This document shows positions 33,613-45,200 of a DNA stretch of 64,000 nt, one piece after another. Position 1 is the stretch's first letter. Every line of letters begins with the position of its first letter. The DNA comes from a bacterium. Its GTDB lineage: Bacteria; Bacteroidota; Bacteroidia; B-17B0; Aurantibacillaceae. The stretch is from contig JAQSCW010000031.1 in assembly GCA_029945625.1 (NCBI GenBank), forward strand, positions 69,315-133,314. Reading direction: 5' to 3'. The position numbers and the translations under genes were made by a program. The notes beneath the pieces were generated by a model. It worked only from the letters and a program-made list of their open reading frames with translations, was not told where the DNA came from and did no database searches.

Positions 33613-34290
33613 TCAAATTGAGAGTCGGGCTTCTTGCAGGTTGGGGCGTGGTGTTTTTTCGACAGTATACATAATAAATAGAACCACTAAACTGATAACT
33701 GAGGCAAAAAAGCACCACACCGAAATAACATATTCTTCGTAAAAAATAACTGTCAAAAAGTAGGAGATCAAAATTGCCGAACCGAGCGCCCACATTTTTT
33801 TTATGCCGGAAATAAACGGAGGGAGTAAGGTGGCAAGAAGGTACAGTATGCCCCCAAATCTTCCCAAATTAACCGGGTAATCTTGTCGGTAAGAAATATG
33901 TTGACCCACCACAGTAGCCTGCACATGGAAGTTGATTAAACAATACGTTAGGTACACGGCCACTACTGCACCTATAAAAGTCAGCACTCTTTCAATTTTT
34001 TTTCGTTTTATATTTTTCTCAAATTTTAGAATAGAAAGAGGCACCATTAGAGGCCAGACGGATTGTGCAAAAAAAAGAAAAATGAACGTGGCAGGTGCTT
34101 GCAAGGATAAACTTAGATAGCCTGAGAATGAAAGCCATAAAAGTCCCTCCGAGATTTGTTGTACCCCAAACACGAGTGGAATGGCCGCAAACAAAATTTC
34201 CGCTTTATCATGGACTTTAGTTAGGGAAGCAACTCCCACGGCAGAAAGAAGGATACCCGCCCCAAAACTGGCACTTGCTGAAAAACACAT
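33613..34290 (-). CDS. DUF6629 membrane protein
   Basis: 225 residues, seven or so membrane helices. The start MCFSASASFGAGILLSAVGV is the hallmark of DUF6629 proteins, and the following FGVQQISEGLLWLSF is likewise shared. Function is unknown; members are often near stress genes, as here between BON and HPF genes. The C-terminus ends in a short basic tail. ATG start. Confidence 0.8.
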   Translation of the reverse strand: MCFSASASFGAGILLSAVGVASLTKVHDKAEILFAAIPLVFGVQQISEGLLWLSFSGYLSLSLQAPATFIFLFFAQSVWPLMVPLSILKFEKNIKRKKIERVLTFIGAVVAVYLTYCLINFHVQATVVGQHISYRQDYPVNLGRFGGILYLLATLLPPFISGIKKMWALGSAILISYFLTVIFYEEYVISVWCFFASVISLVVLFIMYTVEKTPRPNLQEARLSI

Positions 34291-34474
34291 GGTAGTGAGC
34301 TATTAAGTGGTGAATGATTTGTATCGCATCCACGCGTGTTCATAATTGGATGCCCTTCGGTTGATCGTGTCACTTCTTTGAATGAACGTGCTCTCGGCAA
34401 GGTCCGTCACCTGAATTCATTTGTACCTTATAGCGCAGAGAATGTGGTCTTAATGGCTTGCAAAGAAGCACACG

Positions 34475-34774
34475 CTAATACGCTCCCATTTTTGTCTTAT
34501 ACTTTTTTAATTGTTGTTTGAGTTCATCAATAGTAAGTTGCACCGCCTCTTCAAAAGTTTCCGCCTTGTCTTTCGCAAAAAGTTGCGAGTGCGGAACACT
34601 CACACTCATTTCCACTACCTTATTCTCAGTGTTTTTATTTTTTTCCAGTTTTAAAATTACCTTGCAGCTTTCTATCCGGTCAAATAATTTTTCAAGGGAA
34701 TTTGTTTTTTCGGTAATCAAATCCCGAAGTTTAATGTCTGCATCAAAGTGCAGAGCTCCGATTTGTGTGTTCAT
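34475..34774 (-). CDS. Ribosome hibernation promoting factor (HPF/RaiA)-like protein
   Basis: 99 residues, short HPF type. The fold is beta-alpha-beta-beta-beta-alpha and the sequence has the early helix DADIKLRDLITEKTNSLEKL, a strand with KVILKLEKNKN, and the segment VEMSVSVPHSQLFAKDKAETFEEAVQLTIDELKQQL that is typical of the family. HPF binds the 30S subunit and silences ribosomes in stationary phase or stress. The gene's start lies 32 bp inside the 3' end of the hydrolase gene, an unusually long overlap for co-transcribed genes. Confidence 0.9.
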   Translation of the reverse strand: MNTQIGALHFDADIKLRDLITEKTNSLEKLFDRIESCKVILKLEKNKNTENKVVEMSVSVPHSQLFAKDKAETFEEAVQLTIDELKQQLKKYKTKMGAY

Positions 34775-35447
34775 ATTGGTCCCAATTTAAATTCATAATT
34801 TCTTGTTTGCATGAATCGCTCCTCTTGCATGAATTAAACCACTCGATAGCGGCGTCGGTACTTCTGTTTAGTATTTCGGGTTCTTCAAACACATGCAGTC
34901 GACCGGGCATAATCTCCAGTTCGGCCTTGGTTTGTATTAACCACATGGCATCCTGATTGCGTTTGATGGTTTGAGAATCTTCACCCCCTACAATAAAAAG
35001 TACGGGCACGTTTACTTTTGACAAACTTCCGCCGGCAAGATCAGGGGAGCCATCCATACAAATGACTGTTCTCACACGACCGCAAAATTTTGCTGCAGCC
35101 ATCAATGCCAGCGAGGCGCCGGGCCCGGATCCAAAAAGAAGGATGTCCAGATCTTTGATTTCTTTTCTTCTCAGAGCCCAACCGGTTAGTTTCGCCAATC
35201 GTTCTGAAAATAGTTCGCGATTAACCTGGGCAAGAACTGCCTGCTCCTCCATAGTTAACAACTCACACTGAAGTGTAGCAAATTGCTTTTTTTCAAAGAA
35301 CCTTGCCAAAGCTCGGTTTACCTCTACCCACAGGTCGTTCTTGTGATCATCTGAAAAGATGACGAGACCTTTTGGATGCGCAGGCAAAGTAAGTCTGGCG
35401 TCAAATTCTTGTAAAGCTATTACTATTTTAAGCAGCTTGGTAGTCAT
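34743..35447 (-). CDS. Alpha/beta hydrolase (dienelactone hydrolase-like), nucleophile missing
   Basis: 234 residues. It matches dienelactone-hydrolase-type proteins that often sit beside phosphoribosyltransferase and stress genes. The nucleophile elbow reads LFGSGPGASLAL; in relatives it is FGASTGAA, so the serine position is glycine here. The acid (GGEDS, about residue 176) and histidine (LHVFEEP, about residue 201) are kept. The protein may be inactive, use another residue, or be a regulator. Its 3' end overlaps HPF by 32 bp. It is the first gene of this pair. Confidence 0.75.
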   Translation of the reverse strand: MTTKLLKIVIALQEFDARLTLPAHPKGLVIFSDDHKNDLWVEVNRALARFFEKKQFATLQCELLTMEEQAVLAQVNRELFSERLAKLTGWALRRKEIKDLDILLFGSGPGASLALMAAAKFCGRVRTVICMDGSPDLAGGSLSKVNVPVLFIVGGEDSQTIKRNQDAMWLIQTKAELEIMPGRLHVFEEPEILNRSTDAAIEWFNSCKRSDSCKQEIMNLNWDQYEHTNRSSAL

Positions 35448-35781
35448 TTCAGGTGCTAGTACAAATGTCGAAATGCATTTAAAAATTACTCATGTTCAAA
35501 ATCATTTTTTAAGGTAATTGATATCATAATTAAGGAACACAGGGTCTGTTTTGTTTTTTTTGTGGCTGAACCCGTTACCAAAATCATTTTAGTTTGTAAA
35601 ACTGTTCAAGAGAACTAAGCAGCGCTTGATTTCCTCTGTGTAAGGAGGACTCATTTTTGACACGCTCCTTTTATTGCTGCAGGTTTTTAAAGCACTAATG
35701 TCGAAAGTCATTCGTGCATTTGAGCGGGCTCATTTCTGAAGAGTTGAATCATAGATAGTTTTGTGTTCAAATATTTTTACC
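35448..35781. other. 334-bp divergent region before the adhesin block
   Basis: AT-rich DNA between the minus-strand hydrolase gene and the plus-strand adhesin block. No other gene seen. It contains an exact -7 element TAGTTTTG at 35756-35763 (listed separately). Confidence 0.55.
35756..35763 (+). promoter_or_regulatory. Possible -7 element for the adhesin block
   Basis: TAGTTTTG, exact TAnnTTTG, 18 nt before the ATG at 35782. A TTTG occurs at 35719-35722 but 33 nt away instead of 19, so the -33 element is unclear. It rules out the TTG start at 35761 used in the track. Confidence 0.4.
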
Positions 35782-36180
35782 ATGAATAGTTATAATGAAC
35801 AAACTCGCAATTCAAGGGAAGTCTTTTTTATCCTTTTTTTCATTTTTGTAACCTTATTTACTCAGGCACAAACCGTAGATTCTAAGTCAACTAACGAGCC
35901 TGCCCGGAAGGTTACTCTAAAATTTTCACTTTATTCAAGTGATCTTGACCAAAGAGTGCATGAGGCAATTTTAAAAAGTGAATTGAGTACAGGTTTCACA
36001 TGCATTCCAATTGGAATTGTTATTGTGGAGTCTCAAATGCCAATTGACAAAATGCAGATAGAGCGTATTAAAAGTGAATTAAGTAGAGTAAAGGACATAA
36101 CGGAGTATTCGATACTTGAGTTGTACTCAGTTGCTGATGCCGAGGCAGAATGCGCGGCGGTTAGAAATTCTAGTAAATAG
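35782..36180 (+). CDS. Small exported protein of unknown function upstream of the giant adhesin
   Basis: 132 residues. Residues about 1-30 form a signal peptide with the hydrophobic core EVFFILFFIFVTLFTQAQ; it ends AQ, a typical cleavage site. The mature part (about 100 residues) begins with a beta strand (KVTLKFSLYSS) and has mixed alpha/beta character; two cysteines (in GFTCIPIGIV and AEAECAAV) might pair. I do not recognise the family. The stop is 24 bp before the giant adhesin ATG, so the two genes are very likely co-transcribed. The track start is TTG at 35761; the ATG at 35782 is preferred. Confidence 0.7.
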   Translation: MNSYNEQTRNSREVFFILFFIFVTLFTQAQTVDSKSTNEPARKVTLKFSLYSSDLDQRVHEAILKSELSTGFTCIPIGIVIVESQMPIDKMQIERIKSELSRVKDITEYSILELYSVADAEAECAAVRNSSK

Positions 36181-36203
36181 TAATTGTATAAACACATAAA
36201 ACC

Positions 36204-39200
36204 ATGAAAAAATTCCTATTAGCTGTAGCTTTCATTGTTGCTAATGTTAGCGCCTCTTTTTCGCAACTTTTGGTTTCCAATTCGCTCACCCCTTCGCAAC
36301 TTGCTCAATTAATTACGGGGCCGGGTGTACAGATATTTAATCCCGTAATTCACTGCGGACTAAATGGCTATGGAAGCTACAACGCAGTTAGTAGTAACTT
36401 AAATATTACACAGGGCCTGCTGCTAACCACAGGAAAGATCACAAATGCCATTGGTCCCAATGATTCAACGAACACAACTTGGTACTTTGGCAATAAAACA
36501 AATCCAAATACGTACACACTCCTCAATAGTTATACCGGCAGAACTACCTATGAGTACTGTGAATTTGAATTTGATATTATTCCGCAAGGTGATTCAATAA
36601 AGTTTGATTTTGTATTCGCGTCAGAAGAATACCAGGAATGGGTTGGTTCGCAGTATAATGATGTATTTGGTTTTTTCATAAGTGGGCCGGGAATAACCGG
36701 GGATGCCGGGGCAGGGGCCTATCATAATATTGCTCTGTTGCCAAATGGTTCCACGCCAGTTACCATTAATAATGTGAATCAAAATACAAACACCGGATAC
36801 TATCAGAACAATAATAATGGCACAACAGTTGAATACGATGGATTTACAAAAGGATTGAAGGCAATTTCAAAAGTGACTCCTTGTCAGATTTATCACCTAA
36901 AATTGGTGGTCGCCGACGTTTCCGATAAACTATGGGATTCAGGGGTGTTTATTGAAAAGATTTCATCTAATAACGTAATATTATTGAGTCGCACTGCCGG
37001 TGGAATTTCCAATATGGTGGAAGGATGTAACTATGGCACCGTGATTTTTGATAGGCAGGTTTCAAAACCTACTGCATTGTCAATTAACTACTGGCTTGGT
37101 GGAACTGCCACTAATGGCACTGATTATCCTTTAATTGGTTCCAGTCCCGCGCCAATAAATCCCAAAACGATCGTCATTCCTGCCAATCAAACCACAGTTG
37201 GATTGAACATAGCTCCGTTTGCAGATGGTATAATAGAAGGCTCAGAGTATTTGACTGTATATCTCGGAAATCCCATGTGCGCAAATCAGATCACTGATAG
37301 TTTGCGCTTCTTTATTCAGGATTCATTGTTCACCACCGTGCTTCCTGCAAACGACTCCATTTGTATAGGCCAGATCAAAACAATTGTAACTACTGGTGGA
37401 GGAAGTGCATTTAGTTGGTTGCCGGCTGCAGCATTAAACAGTGTTTCTATCTCGAGCCCTATTGCCTCTCCCACAGTTACAACAATATACACCCTTGCTA
37501 CTACCGCAAGTTCCTGCGTTATGGTTAGGAAAAGCAAAATTAACGTGAGTAACATTGCACTTTCGTTTACCCCCACAAATGTAGCTTGTAATGGCTTCGG
37601 CAATGGAGCTGTAAATCTTGGTGTTGCCGGGGGTTTTCCAAACTACAGTTATCAATGGAACAGTTCTACATTTACATCCACTCTTCAAAATATAAATGGA
37701 CTTGCTCCCGGAGTTTATTCTGTAAATGTGACCGGCAAGAAGGGCTGCTCAAGAACCGGAACTGTAGCGATAACTCAACCGGTGGCCATCACGGCAACTC
37801 TAGCAAGTCCAAGCTTCAATGGGGGTTTTAATGTCTCTTGCAACGGCGGAAATTCCGGATCAGCAAATTCAATACTTGCCGGCGGCACTGCGCCCTATTC
37901 ATACACCTGGACCACGAGCCCACCACAACTTACCGCAAATGCGGGCACCTTAAGTGGAGGAACTTACTCGCTTACTATTAAAGATGCAAATAACTGTTTG
38001 CTTACAAAAACCATCACTTTAACCCAACCTCTTCCAATAACAGTTGCAATTGCATCGCAACAAAACGTATTGTGTTATGGTAATGCAACTGGAGCGGGAA
38101 CACTCAATACCAGCGGCGGAACTGCACCATACTCTTATACATGGAGCACAGTGCCTGCGCAATCGAGTTCAATTGCCACTAATCTCTCTGCAGCAAACTA
38201 TACAGTGAGTGTTCGTGATGCAAATAATTGTAGTGCAGGTAAAACTTTAACAATTACGCAACCACTTTCAGCGCTCTCGGCAAGTATTTCTTCACTTGTT
38301 AACATAGCCTGTTTTGGAAATAGCACCGGATCTGCCAGCTTAAGTGCCCAGGGGGGTAGCACCCCTTATACATATACATGGAATACCAGTCCGGTACAAA
38401 CTAATGCTCAAGCAGTGAACCTTGGAGCCGGAAATTATGCAGGTACAATAAAAGATGCAAACAATTGTTCTGTTTCATTGCCTATCAATATCTCGCAGCC
38501 TGCTTCCAACGTGAGTGCCGTAATCAGTAATTTGAGTCCCGTTTCTTGTTTTGGGGGAAACAATGGTTCAGTTACAGTTCTTCCATCCGGTGGAGTACCC
38601 GCTTATACCTATTCGTGGAACACTGTTCCATCCCAAACAAATGCAACTGCTGTCAATCTTGTTGTGGGGACATATATTGTGACAATCAAAGATCAGAATA
38701 ATTGCAGTTATGCTATGCAGACCATTATTACTCAACCAGCTGCTGCACTCATAGCAAACATCTCCTCCCAAACAAATGTTCTTTGTTTTGGATCCAGCAC
38801 GGGAGGTGCCACCGGAAGTGCAAGTGGTGGTACTTCGCCTTATAATTATGCCTGGAGTACCTCTCCACAGCAAACAAATGCAAGTGCAATGAACTTAAGC
38901 GTTGGCTTTTATACCTTGAATGTTTTGGATGCTCATAATTGCAACGCTACTCAAACAGTTTCTATTTCTCAGCCAAGTTCAGCAGTATCAGCCTATATTT
39001 CGTCGAAATTAAATGTTTATTGTTTTGGATCAAGTTCCGGATCAGCTGCCGTTACTGCAGTGGGCGGTGTTGCTCCTTATACATATTCATGGACCAGTAG
39101 TCCTCCTCAAAATCTCTCAGTTGCAACTGGTTTGGCTGCAGGAAATTATACTGTAACGGTGAAGGATGCAAACAATTGCATGACTTTTGTTTCGGTAAAT

Positions 39201-42200
39201 ATTTCTCAGCCACTAACTGCATTTACAGCAAGCATTTCCGCTACTTCCTCCGTGCTCTGTAAGGGTAACTCCACCGGCTCCTCAACGGTATTAGCTTCAG
39301 GAGGAAGTGGTTCTTATTCCTACCTGTGGAATTCTGTTCCTTCACAAACAACTGCAATTGCCACCAGCCTCAATGCCGGAAACTATACAGTGATTGTGAC
39401 AGATAAGAATGGTTGTTCTATCCCCGTTCTTTTGCCTATAACCGTTAGCGAACCAACTGCTTCATTGAGTGCCTCAGGCAGCAGTCCGCTCTTTAACGGA
39501 TTCAACATTGCTTGTTTTGCAGGAACAAATGGTTCGATAAACCTTGTTCCAAGCGGAGGAACATTTGCATACACCTTTGCATGGGCAGGTCCAAATGGTT
39601 TTTCAGCAACGTCCGAAGATCTCACTAATTTGAGTGCCGGCACTTACAGTGTTCTGATCACAGATGCAAACAGTTGTGCGAAAAATTACAGTATCACATT
39701 ATCTCAGCCGAACAGCCTGAGCATGAATTCAACCATCACTCCCGCAACTTGCGGTTCATTTAGTAATGGTGCTATTGATCTGAATGTGAGTGGCGGAAGT
39801 CCTGCATATTCTTATTTATGGAACGGACCATCAGGGTATACCGCCAATGTAGCAAACATTTCGAGTTTAGGAGCTGGTAGCTATTCGCTGAACATTGTTG
39901 ACTTAAATGGTTGTGTGAGGGAGTATGTAGTCACAGTAACACAACCCGGAGCTATTGTTATTACAAATAGCGTTTCTAATTATCCAGGTGGTAATAATAT
40001 AAGTTGCTTTGGTTACAACAATGGAAGTATTGGTTCGGTAAGTGTAAGTGGCGGCTCGCCCGGCTATTCATATACCTGGAGTGGCCCCGGTGCTTTTAGT
40101 TCCACATCCCAAAACATTTCTTCGCTTTATGCGGGACTTTACCAATTGATTGTTTTAGATGCCAATGGTTGTACCGCGAGTAAAACTGTAAATGTTTCGG
40201 AACCGAGCCTCATTTCACGCACACTCTCTCCCTCTACTTTTGCAGGGGGGCACAATATTGATTGTCATGGTGCCAACACAGGAAGTGTCTCAACAGTAGT
40301 AACGGGGGGAACTCCGGTCTTCACTTACGCTTGGTTTGGCCCCGGCTCTTTTTCTTCACTTTCGCAGAACGTTGTGGGCTTACAAGGTGGTTCCTATACA
40401 TTGGTAGTTCAAGATATTAATTCCTGTACAGGTACTAGTACAATTCAACTTAGTCAGCCTAGTACCCTCACAGTAAGTGCTACTAGTCCTACTTTTGCAG
40501 GGGGCTTCAATGCCAGTTGCAACGGATACAGCGACGCGGCTATAATCTTAAACACAGAAGGGGGAACAACAGGGTATTCCTATTTATGGAGCGGTCCATT
40601 GGGGTTCACTTCAACAGCACAAAATCAAACTGGTTTGGCAGCTGGCGCCTATTCCGTAGTTGTTACAGACACCAATAGTTGTACTAGCAGCACCTCTCTT
40701 TTTCTTACCTCACCTGGGGTTCTTTTGACCAGTATTGCCAGTCCTACTAATACTGGAGGTTATAATATTAGTTGTTACAGTTTCAGCAATGCTGCGATTA
40801 CTTTAACGGTTTCTGGTGGCGCGAGCCCTTTTGTATACTCATGGACGGGAACCTCGGCATTTACCTCTAGCTTACAAAACCTCACCGGCGTTTCTGCCGG
40901 GGGATATTCCGTGTCGGTGATTGATGCGAATGGCTGTTCAACATTCACTAATATTACTCTCACGCAGCCGCTTGCTCTAACATCTTCAATTAGCAGCCCA
41001 ACTGTTGGTGGTAATTACAACATTACTTGTCATGGAGCGGCTAATGGGTCAATTACATTAAATGCAAGTGGAGGCACGCCATCGTACACCTATGCCTGGA
41101 CGGGACCAAGCGGTTATACTAACAATGTACAGCATCCGCTTGATGTGCAGCCCGGAACATATTCATGTATCACAATTGACAAAAATGGATGTACCACTTC
41201 AAGTAGCATTACATTAACTGAGCCAAGCGTTCTTTCAATTAATTTGAGTAGTCCATCATTTGCTGGCGGATATAATATTTCTTGTCATGGGAATAGTAAT
41301 GGGTCTATTAATCTACAAATAGATGGGGGCACTCCACCAATAGGTTATTTGTGGAACGGCCCCTCCGGATATTCAAACACCATTCAAAATCCATCCGGGT
41401 TATTGGCAGGAAGCTATACTGTTGTTGTAACCGATCTAAATGCATGTGCATCTTCATCGGTCATTACGCTTACACAGCCTCAAAGTATTGCAGGTTCAAT
41501 AAATAGCTTCACCTATGGCGGTGGTTTTAATATTTCTTGTTTTGGCTACCTAAATGGTTCAATCACGCAAACACTTTCGGGTGGAACCCTTCCCTATTCA
41601 ATTATCTGGAGCAACGGGGCCATAACTCAAAACATAAGTAATGTGGGCTCAGGTATGTATTCAGTAATCATTAACGACATAAATAATTGTTCAATTACAC
41701 AAACAATTAATCTTACTGAGCCTGAGGCACTTTTCGCGACGGGTTCAAGCCCCTCATTTTATGGTGGCTATAATATCAAATGTCATGGCACTTCAACCGG
41801 AACAATCAATTTGGGGTCAAGTGGAGGACTTGTTCCTTATAGTTACAATTGGTCAGGACCAGCTTTATCTGCCAGTACCCAAGATTTAAGCAATGTACCT
41901 GTAGGAATCTACTCTGTCACCATAACAGATCTTAATGCTTGCACTTATTCTACTAGTGTTACACTAACAGAGCCCGCTTCACTTCTTGTAACACTAAATA
42001 GTGCTACTTTTTCAGGCGGTTATAATGCAAGTTGCAACGGCAGTAACAATGCGTCCATTTCTTCAACAGTTAGTGGGGGCACTCAAACCTACCAATATCT
42101 ATGGAATGGGTCCTCGGGATTTACCTCCACAGCTGCTTTTGTTTACAGTTTAAGTCCCGGTAATTACACCTTATTTGTTACCGACACTAACCAGTGCAAT

Positions 42201-45200
42201 TCTTCAAGTACAATTTTGCTCAGCCAGCCATTAACTTTAACAGCAACTGCAAATAGCACAGTTTATGCTGGAGGGTACAATATCACCTGCAACGGACTAA
42301 ACAATGGGGAGATTCACTTAATTATTGGAGGTGGTTCTCCAGTCTATACTTTCCTTTGGATTGGCCCAGACAATTTTACAGCGAGTATCCAAAACATTAC
42401 CGGATTGGTTGCAGGAACTTATAGTGCAATTATTACAGATGCAAATGGGTGTAGGGATAGTGTGGTGAAGTTCCTATCAGAACCCAGTGGAATTTCTGAC
42501 ACGATGAGTCATTCGATCTTTATTGGTGGAAGGGATATTAGTTGCTATGGTGCGGCAGATGGCACTATTCAACTAAATACATTTGGAGGTGTTTCACCTT
42601 ACAGTATTTTATGGTCGGGCCCGGGAAGTTTCAATTCCAACGCCACGTCACTGAATTCGCTTTTTGCCGGGTCATACAACGTGTTGATTTCAGATCAGAA
42701 CGGCTGTACAAAGAATGATAGTATTAAATTGCTAGAGCCTTTACCACTTAGTCAGACTCTTACAACCACACATTTTGTAGGAGGATATAACATTCATTGC
42801 AAATATGATTCTTCAGGAGTAATAAGAAATAACGTGACTGGTGGCACAGCGGGCTATAGCTATAACTGGAGTGGCCCTGGAGGATTTAGTGCATATACAA
42901 AAGAAATTAATAATGTGTATGCCGGAAACTACACCTTAACCGTAATTGATACGAACGGTTGTACAAAAACGAATTCAATGATGCTAACTGAGCCTTCTGT
43001 GGCCTTAACTGCCTCTGTGATCGTTACTCCAGTCCTCTGCAATGGTGATTCGACAGGTGCAATTGATCTTTCATATGCAGGTGGCACCCCTGGTTTCTCA
43101 ATATGGTGGAGAGGTCCAAACCAATTCACATCGTCACAGCAAAAAGTCACCAACTTAATTGCCGGTAACTATTTCTTGGTATTAAAAGATACCAACGGTT
43201 GCGACGTCGTAATTGATACCCTAATTCCCCAACCCATTCTACTTACATTTTCATATGTAGCCACAAATCCTTTGTGTGGTGGCATCAACACAGGCTCTAT
43301 CGACGTCACAGTATCAGGAGGCACTTCTCCGTTTACTTACTCTTGGTCAAATAGTGCAACTTCTCAGGATATTGTTGGCTTAGGTGGAGGAACTTATACT
43401 CTTGTTGTAAATGATGCAAATAGCTGCTCGGCAAGCGGCACTATGGCGCTCATACAACCCCCTCTTCTTACGGCGACTGCAGTCGTTACTTCAGATTATA
43501 ATGGCCAGCAAATCCGCTGCTACGGTCTTTCCAATGGTTCCGCAATTTCTGCGGCCAGCGGAGGAACAGGGTCCTACAGCTACTTATGGTCAACTACTCC
43601 ATCCCAAACCACGGCTGCCTCATTTAGTTTGAGTGCGGGTACGTACACTCTACTTGTTAAAGATATTAATAATTGCACCGTCACTGAGACCATCACTTTA
43701 ACCCAACCCGCAGCTCTAACATCCACCGTGGCGGTTACTTCTAATTACAACGGACAAAATATTTCCTGCAATGGATCATCAGACGGATCTGCCTCGGTAA
43801 CCCATGCAGGAGGTACTGTTCCTTATGTATATAACTGGAGTACATTGCCAACACAAACTCTGGCTGCAGCAATTGGCTTAAGCGCCGGATCGTATACGGT
43901 GTTGATAACCGATATTAATAATTGTTCCATCACGAACACTATTGCATTAAACCAACCTGCCGCTGTGACTTCCACGGTAGCTGTAACGTCTAATTATAAT
44001 GGAAAACAAATCTCTTGTTTTGGAGCGGCCGACGGATCAGCTACAATAACAGCAAACAATGGCACCGCACCTTATACCTATACTTGGTCAACAGTTCCAC
44101 CACAAACAGGAACTCTGGCCACAGGATTTAGTGCCGGAACCTACAGCATTATTGTAACAGATATAAATAATTGTGCGATTACAAAAACGATTTCCTTGGC
44201 ACAACCATTACCGCTCACGTCCACAGTTTCTGTGGTGTCGAATTACAATGGTCAACAGGTTAGTTGTTTTGGCTTGTCAAATGGAGCGGCTTCGGTGAAT
44301 GTGAATGGAGGATCCACTCCTTACACGTATACATGGAGTACTGTTCCGAGCCAACATGCAACCACTGCCTCGAGTTTGAGTGCAGGTATCTATACTGTTA
44401 GTGTAAAAGATATAAATGGTTGTGCCGGCACCAATACCATATTACTAAACCAGCCAACTCTTGTCAGCGCATCAGCTTCAGTCACTTCCAACTATAATGG
44501 ACAGCAGATTAGTTGTCACGGACTCGCTAACGGTTCGGCCTTTGCCTCTTCTGTGGGTGGCACCGGTGCTCACACGTACTCATGGTCTAGCACACCTTCC
44601 CAAATCAACGCGGCAGCTATTAATCTTGCGGCAGGTACCTATACGGTTTTTGTAAAAGATGCGAATAACTGCGCTGCGACGCAGACGGTCACCCTTACTC
44701 AACCTGTTGCACTTTCAAATACAGCTGTTGCAACTTCCCTCTACAATGGCCAAAACATCTCCTGCCATGGTTATTCCGACGGATCAGCATCGGTAACAGT
44801 AGCCGGCGGTACATCACCATTCATTTACGCGTGGAACACAATACCCTCGCAAACAACATTTACAGCCGGTAATATGGTGGCTGGCATGTATTCGGTAGTT
44901 GTGACCGATATTAATAATTGTGCTTCAACCGCAACAGTAACATTAACGCAAGCCGCAGAATTAACAGCTACCGTGTTTATCAGTTCCAATTTTAACGGCA
45001 GTCCAATTTCATGTTATGGCGCCGGCGACGGTGCCGCCGGAATTATTGTTTCTGATGGCACAGCACCTTATACTTATACATGGTCTACAGTTCCCGTTCA
45101 AACAGGCACATTAGCTATGTTCCTAAGCGCGGGCAATTATAGTATTCTGATTGCCGATAATAATGGTTGCGTCACCATCAGAACCGTTTCTATAACACAA

